Shown: piece by piece, positions 35,269 to 44,250 of the stretch
How positions within the stretch are numbered: position 1 is the stretch's first letter
Layout of the letters: each line of letters opens with the position of its first letter
Source: Marinobacter sp. BW6
GTDB lineage: Bacteria; Pseudomonadota; Gammaproteobacteria; Pseudomonadales; Oleiphilaceae
Direction of reading: 5' to 3'
Length of the DNA: 64,000 nucleotides
Assembly (NCBI RefSeq): GCF_008107725.1
Contig: NZ_VIRN01000068.1
Location: forward strand, 124,001-188,000
Made by a program: the position numbers and the translations under genes
Notes under the pieces: generated by a model
Database searches by the model: none
Told to the model about the DNA's origin: nothing
The model's input: the letters and a program-made list of their open reading frames with translations, nothing else

Positions 35269-37530
35269 ATGACACCGATTAGCCTGCTACGCCTGATTAC
35301 CGCGCTGTTCCTGGCCCTCTTGATGCCCGTTTTGGCCCATGCAGCATCGCAGCCGGTCACTCAGGATTGGGAATACCGCTGGGGTGACTCACCTTTCACT
35401 GAAGATGGTATTCCGGAGTGGGTGTTGCAGGATGCGCCCGAAAAATGGAATAGCATTGGTTTCCCTTCCAATCCACCCGGTCGTGAAGGACGTGAAAACG
35501 TCTGGTTCCGGGTCACCCTGCCAACCGGCGAGTGGCAGGAGCCCGTCCTCTACATCTTCAGTGTCGATCTGATTGTACAGGTCTGGGTTGAGGGTGAAAA
35601 AATCTACCAATATGGCGAGTTTGATGAACAGGGCCGAGGCAGGTTTGAAGGCTGGCCCTGGCATGAAATTGTCCTGCCCGAAAACTATGAAGGCAAGCCG
35701 GTGTATTTCCGGATCTTCTCAAACTACACGGATATCGGTCTGTGGGGTGAGGTCTCCATCATGGACCACCCGGACCTGGTGTTGTACATACTCAAGAATT
35801 CTCTGGAAGCCCTGGTGATCGCAGGCTTTGCCACGTTGATCGCCTTGCTGGCCATCATTTTCGCGCTGCTGCAGACAGAAAAGAAAACCTTTGCAAGTAT
35901 CTCCCTGTTCACCCTCGCTTCCGCCCTCATGCTGGTCTCCGAAAGCCAGGCCAGTCTGCTGATCGCCTACCAGCCCCTGATGTGGGATTACCTGGCCGCT
36001 GGTTCCTATTACATGCTGCCGGTGGCCATGGCCCTGCTGCTTGAGCAATGGCTGACCAACCATCGCCCCTGGGTGATCAACCTGATCTGGAAGGTTCATC
36101 TTTTGTACTTTGTGGGGGCAATGCTCGGTCCTATGGCGGGTATGTTTGACCTCTCGTCGACATTCCCGCCATTCGATGCGCTGTTTCTTGCTTCTCTGGT
36201 TATCATATTTGCCGTGGTCCTGCGTCGTATCCGACGGATGCTGCGGGAACAACAGATCCTGCTCCTGGCATTCGGCTTTTTCTGTGCGCTGCTGATTGTG
36301 GATATGGCGGTCGCTCACGGGGTTTTGCCCTGGGTGCGGGTTCCGGTCAGTTGGGGCATGCTCCTGTTCTCACTGGCCGTGGTAGTTATCTCACTGTGGC
36401 ACTATGCGGGAACCCAGGAGGCGCTCAAGCGGCTGAACGTGTCATTGGAAGAAAAGGTTGCCGAACGTACTGCCAAAGCAGAGGCTCTGGCCCGCCGTGA
36501 GCAGGCCCGGGTGCGGATGTTAACGTTTGAAAACGAGAAGAACCGGATCCTGGGGGACGTGATTGCCGAACTCCAGGACTGTCTGGGCCTGAAGCAGGCG
36601 TTCGGTCTGCTTGTTCGCGCGTTCCCATCCATATGCAGCCCGCTGAAAGGCGCCTTTTATCAACGAGGCTCTGGCGACCGATACGATCGGGTGGCTGTCT
36701 GGGGGCTCAGTCGCCCGGTTCCCCTGCCAGTTCTGCTGGACGCCCGCAAAGGTCTCCCGAAACCTTCAAAGCTGCCGGAACTGAGGCAGTGGGAGGGTCC
36801 TGAAGCCGTGGATACTGCAATCGAAAGCGCCACCCTGTGCTTCTGGTTGAACGTGGAGTCGGCCAGTGCGGGCAACGTCACCGAGGGTGTTCTCCTGCTG
36901 GAAGGGGATGGCGTTTTCGGAAAAGCAGAGAGTGAGTATGGTTCGGCCCGACTGTTTGCGGCGCTGGACCAGGCGATTCAGAGAATCAGTATCACGCTTT
37001 CCAGTATTGCCCTGCGGGAAGAGTTACAGAAATTTTCCTACGAGGATGCACTCACTGGCCTGAAAAACCGTCGCTACTTTGATGAGCTTTTCGAACATGA
37101 AAGCGCGGTCGCGCAGCGCAACGAACTACCGCTATCCCTGCTGATCGTCGATATCGATCATTTCAAGCAGTTCAACGATACCCACGGGCATGAAGCCGGG
37201 GACGATGCCCTGAAGGTAGTCGCGGGTATTCTGCAAAAGCAGTTTCGGGAGAGTGACGTCGTATGCCGGTATGGCGGTGAGGAATTTGTTGTGGTCATGC
37301 CGGGGGCGACATCCGAAGCTGCCAGAGACAAAGCGAACCAGATTTGTGAGGCAGTCCGGGAGGTGTCAATCGTCCATCGGGAGAGGGATATTGGGGGACT
37401 GACGGTCTCGGTGGGTGTTGCCAACTGGCCAGCCAGTGGCGAGAAGCCGCTACAGATTCTGACCCTGGCCGACAAGGCGCTTTATAGCGCCAAGGAAGCC
37501 GGCCGCAATCGGGTCGAAATCTCTGGTTAA
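35269..37530 (+). CDS. Diguanylate cyclase with 7TM-DISM-type sensor
   Basis: A 753-residue membrane protein. A signal peptide is followed by a periplasmic beta-rich domain at about 30-170 (VWFRVTLPTGEWQEPVLYIFSV), seven helices at about 180-390, a coiled coil at about 390-420, a GAF-like region at about 430-590 and GGDEF at about 595-750. The cyclase site is GGEEF (RYGGEEFVVVMPG), with KNRRYFDELF and DIDHFKQFNDTHGHEAGD. It makes c-di-GMP in response to an external ligand, probably sugar-like for this sensor type (inference). Its end nearly meets the convergent tea operon. Confidence 0.93.
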   Translation: MTPISLLRLITALFLALLMPVLAHAASQPVTQDWEYRWGDSPFTEDGIPEWVLQDAPEKWNSIGFPSNPPGREGRENVWFRVTLPTGEWQEPVLYIFSVDLIVQVWVEGEKIYQYGEFDEQGRGRFEGWPWHEIVLPENYEGKPVYFRIFSNYTDIGLWGEVSIMDHPDLVLYILKNSLEALVIAGFATLIALLAIIFALLQTEKKTFASISLFTLASALMLVSESQASLLIAYQPLMWDYLAAGSYYMLPVAMALLLEQWLTNHRPWVINLIWKVHLLYFVGAMLGPMAGMFDLSSTFPPFDALFLASLVIIFAVVLRRIRRMLREQQILLLAFGFFCALLIVDMAVAHGVLPWVRVPVSWGMLLFSLAVVVISLWHYAGTQEALKRLNVSLEEKVAERTAKAEALARREQARVRMLTFENEKNRILGDVIAELQDCLGLKQAFGLLVRAFPSICSPLKGAFYQRGSGDRYDRVAVWGLSRPVPLPVLLDARKGLPKPSKLPELRQWEGPEAVDTAIESATLCFWLNVESASAGNVTEGVLLLEGDGVFGKAESEYGSARLFAALDQAIQRISITLSSIALREELQKFSYEDALTGLKNRRYFDELFEHESAVAQRNELPLSLLIVDIDHFKQFNDTHGHEAGDDALKVVAGILQKQFRESDVVCRYGGEEFVVVMPGATSEAARDKANQICEAVREVSIVHRERDIGGLTVSVGVANWPASGEKPLQILTLADKALYSAKEAGRNRVEISG

Positions 37531-37534
37531 GCGG

Positions 37535-37975
37535 TCACACGACCAACACCGGACATTCTGCGTGAGACGCTACCCGGTGTGAAACACTGCCCAGAAACAG
37601 GCCGTCCTTGTCACTGTGTGTGCCCTTCGTGCCGATCACAATCAGATCTGCGCTCTTTTCTTTGGCAAACTCCACGATGACCTTTGACGGTTTGCCTGCT
37701 TTCACGAAACCCCGGACGTTTTTGCCACCACGGTCCGCCGCAAGTTGTTTTGCGTGATTCACCACATCCTTGGCATATTCCGAAAGCACTTTATCGGGGA
37801 TGTCCATTTCTGCAGGCCGTCCGATCGACAGAGATGCCTCAAACAGGCTGTGATGCTTGTAGACGCAAAGCAGGTAGATTTCGGCATCCGTCAGTTCTTG
37901 GAGCTCAATGGCCTTGCTCAAGGCATCGAAAGAGGTCATTGAACCGTCTACTGCCACCAGAATCCGTTTGAACAT
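37535..37975 (-). CDS. teaD: Universal stress protein TeaD, regulator of the ectoine TRAP transporter
   Basis: A 146-residue UspA-family protein. RILVAVDGSMTSFDAL opens the nucleotide-binding fold, and GTKGTHSDKDGLFLGSVSHRV matches the GxxG(9x)G(S/T) ATP loop. It is the last gene of the teaABCD-like operon. In Halomonas elongata, TeaD binds ATP and reduces activity of the TeaABC ectoine importer; the same arrangement here supports that name. AAAGGAG is just upstream of the ATG. An alternative start lies seven codons earlier. Confidence 0.88.
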   Translation of the reverse strand: MFKRILVAVDGSMTSFDALSKAIELQELTDAEIYLLCVYKHHSLFEASLSIGRPAEMDIPDKVLSEYAKDVVNHAKQLAADRGGKNVRGFVKAGKPSKVIVEFAKEKSADLIVIGTKGTHSDKDGLFLGSVSHRVASHAECPVLVV

Positions 37976-38013
37976 GTCGCTCTCCTTTGTGTTCACCCTT
38001 CAGGGTGGTCAGA

Positions 38014-39297
38014 TCACCTGAAGGCCAGGTCGCGCAGGAACAAGGCAATTTGCGGGAACGCAATCAGTAGTCCGGCAGCGGCTATCAGCATGAACACGAA
38101 CGGTGGCGTGCCGCGAATAACCTCCAGATAAGGGCGCTTGAATATCGCGATGGCGGTGAAAATGTCACAGCCAAACGGTGGCGTTGCAGAGCCGATGGCT
38201 ACCTGCAAGGTGATCAGAACACCGACCAGTACCGGGTCGATGCCTGAGGCCGCGATGGCTGGTGCGAAGATAGGCGTCAGCACCAGAATCACCACGATCG
38301 GGTCAACGAACATGCAGGCAATGAAGAAGGCGATACAGATGGTAATCATCACGCCAACCGGGCCCATGTCACTGATTCCGACCGAATCCAGGATGGCCTG
38401 GGGAATCTGGGCAAAGGAAATGATCCAGGAGAAGCCTGTGCCCACCGCCACCAGGATGAACACGACCGCGGTGATCAGACCGGTAGACTTGGCGATCCGA
38501 TAGATGTCCGGAAGCTTGAGTGACCGGAATACCACAAATTCCAACAGGAAGGCGTAGAGAACACAGACAGCCGCGGCTTCGGTGGGGCTGAAGATGCCGC
38601 CATAGATACCACCGACGATAATGACCGGGAAAAACAGGGGCCACAATGCCTCGCGCATGGCTATGCCGCGTTGGCGCCAGGTGGATTTTTCTTCGGTGGG
38701 CAGCTTGTTGATGTGCGCGTAGATCAGGCAATAGATAGAGAACATCAACAGAATCATCAAGCCTGGTCCAATGCCGGCAATGAACAGCTCAGCAATGGAT
38801 GTCTCGGAGATAACCCCGTAAATAATGAAACCGATACTGGGCGGGATCAAAAAGGCAATGTCACTGGAGTTAATAATCAGCGCGAGTGAAAAAGAATCCG
38901 AATAACCGGCTTTGAGCAGTTTTGGCCGAAGGGGCGAGCCAACGGCAACCACTGTTGCCTGGGTAGAGCCGGAAACCGCACCGAACAGGGTGCAGGAGGT
39001 GGCGGTACTGATTGCCAGGCCGCCTTTTACGTGGCCAATGAACGCCATGACCATGTTAATCAGCCGGTCCGCGGATTGACCGCGCGTCATGATATCCGCC
39101 GCCAGGATAAACATTGGGACTGCAATCAGTGAGGCAGGCCGGATACCGCCCATCATCTGCTGGACGAAAGTACCCATCTGGCTGAAGCCATCAAACATCA
39201 TTACAAAGCCGACCACCGCACCTGTGATCAGTGGAACCATCATCGGGAAGCCCAGCAGCAGCAACCCGATCATGATCAACATCATTATAGTTGCCAT
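38014..39297 (-). CDS. teaC: TRAP transporter large permease TeaC (DctM family), ectoine/hydroxyectoine
   Basis: A 427-residue polytopic permease of the DctM family, the main channel subunit that couples uptake to Na+. About 11-12 helices are visible. GSTQATVVAVGSPLRPKLLKAGYS, IPPSIGFIIYGVISETSIAELFIAGIGPG and VGSATPPFGCDIFTAIAIFK are family landmarks. Assignment to ectoine rests on the operon and the TeaA match. It is separated from teaB by 35 bases. Confidence 0.93.
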   Translation of the reverse strand: MATIMMLIMIGLLLLGFPMMVPLITGAVVGFVMMFDGFSQMGTFVQQMMGGIRPASLIAVPMFILAADIMTRGQSADRLINMVMAFIGHVKGGLAISTATSCTLFGAVSGSTQATVVAVGSPLRPKLLKAGYSDSFSLALIINSSDIAFLIPPSIGFIIYGVISETSIAELFIAGIGPGLMILLMFSIYCLIYAHINKLPTEEKSTWRQRGIAMREALWPLFFPVIIVGGIYGGIFSPTEAAAVCVLYAFLLEFVVFRSLKLPDIYRIAKSTGLITAVVFILVAVGTGFSWIISFAQIPQAILDSVGISDMGPVGVMITICIAFFIACMFVDPIVVILVLTPIFAPAIAASGIDPVLVGVLITLQVAIGSATPPFGCDIFTAIAIFKRPYLEVIRGTPPFVFMLIAAAGLLIAFPQIALFLRDLAFR

Positions 39298-39332
39298 GAT
39301 TTCCTATCCTTTCTTAACGTCAGCTGCAGGGT

Positions 39333-39926
39333 TCATACTTCCGATTCTGTGTCTGCATAGCCGTCGACTACCCCAGTGGATAGGTATACATCCTTGCTGG
39401 TGAAGTTTTTGATGGCTGTAAGAAGATACTGAATACCCGTGATGGCAAAACCGACAGGGACCCAGATGTAAATCCACCAGATCTCAAAGCCCAGGGCGGG
39501 CAGAATACGCCCACGGCTGTACAGGGTTTCGATGTAGCCAAAAGAGTGATAGCAGAGGAAGAACATCACCAGAGAGGTGAACAGTGCGATGACGATCATC
39601 AAAACCTTGCGGCCCTTGACTGGCAATGCATCGTAGATTGCGGACATCCGAATGTGCCTGCCGTGGCGGGCTGCGTAGCCGATGCCGGCAAAGGTAATCA
39701 GAATAATCAGTATCCGGTTGATCTCACCTGAGAAAAAAAGGCCTTCGCCGAACACATACCGCGCAATCACGTTCACGCAGGTGTTGATTGCCATGAGGAT
39801 TACGCCAACCGCCAGCATGAAGGCCTCGGTCTTGGCAATGACTTCATCGATGGTTCCCAGAAATCCGGGCAGGCCGGACTCGTAGGTGCCGGTGTCGTCT
39901 TCAAGATCCGGGGAATTCTCGGACAT
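39333..39926 (-). CDS. teaB: TRAP transporter small permease TeaB (DctQ family)
   Basis: A 197-residue membrane protein of the DctQ family, with four helices (for example AFMLAVGVILMAINTCVNVIARYVF and ILIILITFAGIGYAAR). The DctQ motif around GRHIRMSAIYD is clear. The N-terminal 30 residues are acidic. It sits between teaA and teaC. The 108 bases between teaA and teaB contain a strong hairpin. Confidence 0.92.
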   Translation of the reverse strand: MSENSPDLEDDTGTYESGLPGFLGTIDEVIAKTEAFMLAVGVILMAINTCVNVIARYVFGEGLFFSGEINRILIILITFAGIGYAARHGRHIRMSAIYDALPVKGRKVLMIVIALFTSLVMFFLCYHSFGYIETLYSRGRILPALGFEIWWIYIWVPVGFAITGIQYLLTAIKNFTSKDVYLSTGVVDGYADTESEV

Positions 39927-39994
39927 GGGGTCTGCTCCAGAGCATGTCGCTCCCGGCCGGTAGGAAGTCCCCGGCGGGGCGGGGTTAGCATAGC

Positions 39995-40020
39995 CTCCCG
40001 CCGGCAGGAGCCGGCGGGAG
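39995..40020 (-). promoter_or_regulatory. GC-rich intercistronic hairpin between teaA and teaB
   Basis: An 11-bp perfect stem (CTCCCGCCGGC and complement) with a four-base loop lies in the 108-base gap just after the teaA stop. No T-run follows in the minus-strand direction. It would protect the teaA 3' end or attenuate read-through, giving more binding protein than permease. Confidence 0.65.
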
Positions 40021-40034
40021 TAGTTCCTTCAGTT

Positions 40035-41063
40035 TCAGTTGTTCTGAACTTCTTCCAGGTCTGCTTTGAACTGGTTCAGCAGTTCCTTGCCGCTCTCGCC
40101 GGTCATCTCGATGAACTTCTCTTCCACCTGAGGCGCGCGGGCCTTGAAGGCTTCGATCTGTTCGTCGTTCAGGCGGGTAACGGTAACTTCGTCGCTGGCC
40201 TTCTGGATCTTGGCAAGCGCTTCGTCGGCCAGACCGTCGATGTGCACGATGATCTCTTCAAAGGCAAAGTCAGCGGCGTCCTGAACCAGCTTCTTGTCGG
40301 CGTCAGACAGGCCTTCGTAGAAATCCTGGTTCGCCATCATGGCAGTGGTGAACCAGCCGTGCTTGGTGAAGACCAGGTTCGGGGACACTTCATACAGACC
40401 ACCGGACTCGATCCAGAAGATCGGGTTTTCCTGACCCTGAATCATGTTAGTCTGAAGGGCACCGTACACTTCACCCCAGGGCAGCGGGGTCGGGGTTGCA
40501 CCAAAGGCTGAGTAGGTCTCAGACAGAAGCGGGTTGGTCATGACCCGGATCTTCTTGTTGTTGAAGTCCTCTGGCTTGGTGACCTTCTCGTCGACGGTCA
40601 CGACCATTTCTCCCTCCGGGTACATTTTGAGCAGTTCGAGGCCTTTTTCCGCGTAGAGCTCCGGGAAGTCCTCGTTAATGGCATCACTGGTCCGGAAGAA
40701 TTCGATGACCGTGTCCATGTCGGTGGGCATCAGATAAGGAATAAAGAAGATCTGGGCTTCGGGAATCAGGGAGCCGGTAAAGCCGGGAGACTGGTTAACG
40801 AAATTCAGGATACCAGCCTGGGTTTGCTCCATGATGTCGTCGGACTCACCCAGCTCGCCAAAGCGATAAACCTGCAGGGTGTGGTCGGAATTATCCTCGA
40901 TGTATTCCTTGAACTTGTATGCAAATACATCCTGGACGTCGCCTTCGTATTCTTCGTGTGCATAGCGCCAGTTCGCGGCGTTTACAGAGTTCGCCATTGT
41001 CATTGCAGCGAACGCGAACGCTGAAATTCCGGCCAGTTTCTTGAACTTGCTCATGCTGCTCAT
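40035..41063 (-). CDS. teaA: TRAP transporter periplasmic binding protein TeaA (ectoine)
   Basis: A 342-residue periplasmic protein with a signal peptide ending near NSVNAANWRY. The mature sequence is strikingly close to my recollection of Halomonas TeaA: NWRYAHEEYEGDVQDVFA, YRFGELGESDDIMEQTQ, VNQSPGFTGSLIP, LPWGEVYGALQT, ENPIFWIESGGLYEVSPNL and HGWFTTAMMANQDFYEG. Trp and Phe residues of the ectoine pocket and the Arg after the mid-domain Asn-Lys-Lys are present. It imports the compatible solute ectoine or hydroxyectoine. GGAG lies eight bases upstream of the ATG at 41063; a Met three codons later is also possible. Confidence 0.92.
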   Translation of the reverse strand: MSSMSKFKKLAGISAFAFAAMTMANSVNAANWRYAHEEYEGDVQDVFAYKFKEYIEDNSDHTLQVYRFGELGESDDIMEQTQAGILNFVNQSPGFTGSLIPEAQIFFIPYLMPTDMDTVIEFFRTSDAINEDFPELYAEKGLELLKMYPEGEMVVTVDEKVTKPEDFNNKKIRVMTNPLLSETYSAFGATPTPLPWGEVYGALQTNMIQGQENPIFWIESGGLYEVSPNLVFTKHGWFTTAMMANQDFYEGLSDADKKLVQDAADFAFEEIIVHIDGLADEALAKIQKASDEVTVTRLNDEQIEAFKARAPQVEEKFIEMTGESGKELLNQFKADLEEVQNN

Positions 41064-41091
41064 CGGGTTTTCTCCGTTCGTTTTTTTACCG

Positions 41092-41109
41092 TAATGTATT
41101 GTTACATTA
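41092..41109. promoter_or_regulatory. Perfect palindrome upstream of teaA, candidate operator
   Basis: TAATGTA-TTGT-TACATTA: two perfect 7-base arms with a four-base spacer, located 29-46 bases upstream of the teaA start in an AT-rich leader, where a repressor or activator of the ectoine operon would bind. No regulator gene for it lies in the window. I infer the function from position and symmetry. Confidence 0.55.
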
Positions 41110-41204
41110 ATAAAGACTGGCAAAACAAAGTGGTTTTCGCAAGAAAATGGCCAAAACAATCCTTTTGGTGGAGATGGTTTTCCCCGTTCTGCAAGTTCAT
41201 GAAA

Positions 41205-41744
41205 TCACGGTCGATTCATATCTGAAAGGCAGGTTTGGATAAAATCGCTGAACTCACTGACAACGCGCTCAACACTTTTTTCCAACCGGTGACCGTCAGG
41301 AAGCACCAATATCGGAAGCCCCTGTTTACGTGCCAGATCCAGCACCGGTGCAACCGGAACAACGTCGTCATCCCAGCCGTGAATAATCTGTTTGTGGCGT
41401 GCCTGGATGGTTGGACTGGATTGGGGATACCTCTCCATGGCCAGCGCTGGCGCCAGAAGAAAACAGCCGAGAACGGGCGTTTCCGAGCTGGTCTGGGCAC
41501 ACACCCAGCCGCCCATGCTGGAACCGGCCAGAATGGTATGTTCCGGGTTGGCGCCGCATTGCGCCATCGCCTCGCGCATCTGCTCCAGGCGGGTGGCGGG
41601 GTCCTTGCTGCTTCGGTGGTCGACGGCATGGGCCTTAATATTGGGGAAGGTTTCGGCCTCAGCTTTCATGGCCTGGATTTTGGTGCTGCCAGGACCGCTT
41701 TCCAGGCCGTGGGAAAGAAAGACGTGGATGGGAGTGTCGGTCAT
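41205..41744 (-). CDS. Alpha/beta hydrolase (YqiA/UPF0227-like)
   Basis: A 179-residue small alpha/beta hydrolase. FLSHGLESGPGSTK is an oxyanion-type opening, LAGSSMGGWV is the nucleophile elbow with the catalytic Ser, and HGWDDDVVPVAP and LPDGHRLEKSV supply candidate Asp and His. It belongs among the small cytosolic esterases of the YqiA/UPF0227 kind; the substrate is unknown. The start at 41744 follows GGAG by 11 bases. A longer reading begins at 41885. It is divergent from the glutathione peroxidase gene. Confidence 0.78.
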   Translation of the reverse strand: MTDTPIHVFLSHGLESGPGSTKIQAMKAEAETFPNIKAHAVDHRSSKDPATRLEQMREAMAQCGANPEHTILAGSSMGGWVCAQTSSETPVLGCFLLAPALAMERYPQSSPTIQARHKQIIHGWDDDVVPVAPVLDLARKQGLPILVLPDGHRLEKSVERVVSEFSDFIQTCLSDMNRP

Positions 41745-41883
41745 GATAAAGCTGGCTCCGGTTCTGAACGCGTTTGTGCAGGAATGATGGGCAGCCGGAC
41801 CGGTTCTGTCTACCCCGATGGCTGAGCCAACTGTCCGGTCGGGGCGTATGACATGGGGTGAGCCGAAGAGGGAAATCGTATCC

Positions 41884-42435
41884 ATGAAAAACTTGAAACA
41901 GATTCTGGTGATTCCGGCATTGGTTGCCGGCCTGGTGGGTGGACAGGCGGCGTCTGCGGACAGCTGTCCGGCGTTTCTGGATCATGAGCAGCGCAAACTG
42001 CACTCTACCGATACCGTGAATCTTTGTGACCTGGCTGCTGGCAAGCCGATGCTCGTTGTCAATACCGCGAGCCGCTGTGGTTACACGGGCCAGTTCGAGG
42101 GGCTGGAAGCCCTGCACAAGCAATACTCGAAGAGTGGGTTGGTTGTGGTCGGCTTTGCCAGCGACGATTTCCGTCAGGAGGCAGATTCGGAAGCCGAAGC
42201 AGCTACGGTCTGTTTCAAGAACTTCGGCGTGACTTTCACCATGATCGCCCCGGGTGCGGTGACCGGGGCTGAGGCAAATCCGGTATTCCAGGCCATCAAC
42301 GGGCAGAGCCAGCCACCGCGCTGGAATTTCACCAAGTACGTGATCGATCGTTCCGGCACGGTTGTGAAGTCATTCCCAAGTAGGGTTCGCCCTCAGGATC
42401 CCGAGCTGATCGATGCGGTGGAATCGGTGCTCTAA
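41884..42435 (+). CDS. Periplasmic glutathione/thioredoxin peroxidase-like protein
   Basis: A 183-residue exported peroxidase with a signal peptide ([19 protein letters not shown]). The glutathione peroxidase fold is marked by [14 protein letters not shown] with the peroxidatic Cys at C65, and [11 protein letters not shown] with Trp147 and Asn148. The loop that normally holds the catalytic Gln (as in FPxNQF) reads FASDDF, so one tetrad residue appears replaced. It may still be active with thioredoxin-like donors. A GAGGG ribosome site precedes the ATG. The stop overlaps that of the convergent gene. Confidence 0.85.
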   Translation: MKNLKQILVIPALVAGLVGGQAASADSCPAFLDHEQRKLHSTDTVNLCDLAAGKPMLVVNTASRCGYTGQFEGLEALHKQYSKSGLVVVGFASDDFRQEADSEAEAATVCFKNFGVTFTMIAPGAVTGAEANPVFQAINGQSQPPRWNFTKYVIDRSGTVVKSFPSRVRPQDPELIDAVESVL

Positions 42436-43439
42436 GGTAGCGCCTGCCCCGCCTTTCGGGTTAGTGCAAGGATGTCGAGGGCATGCCTTCGTTTCTCGGG
42501 ATCATAGATATCCACGGTGAACATCAGTTCGTCAACCTCTATGCCCGAAAGAATCTGCTCAAGCTGCCGTCGGATGGCTTCGGCATCGCCCAGTAGCTGC
42601 AGCCCGAGAAAATCCTTCACGCTGGCTTTTTCGCCGGCGTTCCACAGCCCGTCCATCGTCTCCACGGGAGGCTTCATCCAGAGCGGTTGGCCCCGGAACA
42701 ACGCCAGAATACGTTGATAACTGGTGGTGGCCAGGTGCTCTGCTTCCCGAGCCGAGTCGGCAGGAACGGCTGGCAGGGCGAGCATCGAATAGGGTTTTTC
42801 CAGCTGCTCCGAAGGCTGGAAATTGTCACGGTAGACTCTCAGGGCTTCCCGATACAGTCTTGGTGCGAAATGCCCGGCAAAGGCGTAGGGCAGGCCTCGC
42901 ATGGCTGCTAGCTGGGCGCTATAGAGACTTGAGCCAAGCAGCCAGAGCGGCACGTTGGTGCCGGCGCCTGGTATTGCCTTTACGGGCTGGCCGGGCTGGA
43001 GTGGGCCCAGCAGGGACTGCAAGCGGGCGACGTCCTCCGGAAACTGTTCCGCGCCCAGACCGTCCCGTCTCAGCGCCCTGGCGGTTATCGGGTCAGTGCC
43101 GGGTGCCCGGCCCAGCCCGAGATCAATCCGTCCGGGGTAAAGGCTTTCCAGGGTTCCGAACTGCTCGGCAATGACTAATGGAGGGTGGTTCGGCAGCATG
43201 ACACCGCCGGAACCGACCCGGATGGCTTCTGTCTTGCCCGCGATATGCCCGATCAGGACCGAGGTGGCGGAGCTGCTGATGCCTTCCATGTTGTGATGCT
43301 CGGCGAGCCAGAATCGCTTGAAGCCAAGCTTTTCCGCCCGTTGGGCATAAGCCACGCTGTTCGCAAGCGTGGTGCCCACAGAGTCGCCTTCGCGGACGGA
43401 GGCCAGTTCGAGCAGCGAGTATTCAGGACAGTCAGGCAT
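42432..43439 (-). CDS. Luciferase-like flavin-dependent monooxygenase (LLM class, MsnO8-type)
   Basis: A 335-residue protein of the luciferase-like class, using reduced FMN and O2 on an organic substrate. [20 protein letters not shown] is the diagnostic N-terminal segment, and [42 protein letters not shown] is the MsnO8-type core. The start at 43439 has GGGAG just upstream; a longer reading adds 22 residues. Its stop overlaps the glutathione peroxidase stop. The substrate is unknown. Confidence 0.88.
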   Translation of the reverse strand: MPDCPEYSLLELASVREGDSVGTTLANSVAYAQRAEKLGFKRFWLAEHHNMEGISSSATSVLIGHIAGKTEAIRVGSGGVMLPNHPPLVIAEQFGTLESLYPGRIDLGLGRAPGTDPITARALRRDGLGAEQFPEDVARLQSLLGPLQPGQPVKAIPGAGTNVPLWLLGSSLYSAQLAAMRGLPYAFAGHFAPRLYREALRVYRDNFQPSEQLEKPYSMLALPAVPADSAREAEHLATTSYQRILALFRGQPLWMKPPVETMDGLWNAGEKASVKDFLGLQLLGDAEAIRRQLEQILSGIEVDELMFTVDIYDPEKRRHALDILALTRKAGQALP

Positions 43440-43523
43440 GGAGCTCCCGGGACAGAAATGAAACAAAGAGATAGCAAACATGGCGTCGGCTGGCGCCTGT
43501 TTCAAGATTAGCCGGAAATACCG

Positions 43524-44153
43524 CTAAAGATCGATGATGATCGGTGGATTACGAGGCTGGAAGCGACCGTTGCAGGTGCTCGCATTCACATACCGGCAAT
43601 CGCCAATCTGTTCCTGGCCATGATCCTCGTGGATGTGGCCGAAAATGTGCAGTTTCGGTGCCAGCCTGCCCACCCGCTCGGCCAGGGCCTCGCAACCGGG
43701 GCGGATTGTGCCCTCTGGTGGGTCGACGCGGTCCAGAATCCCCGCCGGAGGCCCGTGGGTGATTAAGACATCGACGTCGTCTGGGATACTGGCCCAGCGC
43801 TCGGCGATGGCATCGCCCCGCTCAAGATTGAATGCCCAGTTGAAGAATACCGGCGTCCACGGGCTGCCCCAGAACTTCAGCCCGCCCAGCTCCAGCGGAC
43901 TGTCCTGCAGGTAATGGGCGTGGCGGACCAGCTCCCGGGCTTCTGCCGGTTCGTCCTGAAAGCACCAGTCGTGGTTGCCGGCAATCAGTATCTTGTTGGC
44001 ATGTGGCAGCTCCGCGAACCACTGGTCCAGATCCTCAAGTTCGTCGAGGGTGCCAACACCCAGCGAGTCACCGGCGTGAATCAGTAGGTCACCGTCAGGA
44101 ACGTGGATCTGGCGATGCATGCTGTGGGTGTCGGAGATGCAGACAATTCTCAT
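43524..44153 (-). CDS. Calcineurin-like metallophosphoesterase
   Basis: A 209-residue phosphoesterase. All metal-ligand motifs are in order: CISDTHSMH, LIHAGDSLG, LIAGNHDWCF, VLITHGPPAG and IFGHIHEDHG. The layout matches the YfcE/MPPED-like class, cytosolic and Mn2+/Fe dependent; the substrate is unknown. The start at 44153 is preferred to one nine codons upstream that has no ribosome site. Confidence 0.9.
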   Translation of the reverse strand: MRIVCISDTHSMHRQIHVPDGDLLIHAGDSLGVGTLDELEDLDQWFAELPHANKILIAGNHDWCFQDEPAEARELVRHAHYLQDSPLELGGLKFWGSPWTPVFFNWAFNLERGDAIAERWASIPDDVDVLITHGPPAGILDRVDPPEGTIRPGCEALAERVGRLAPKLHIFGHIHEDHGQEQIGDCRYVNASTCNGRFQPRNPPIIIDL

Positions 44154-44250
44154 GGTGTTGGCGTTTCCGGTCAGTGACATTCGCGCATTTTTGTTTTGTC
44201 TACGATAGCATTTACCGCCCGTTCAGCCTTCATGCTTTTCGAGTAATGCC

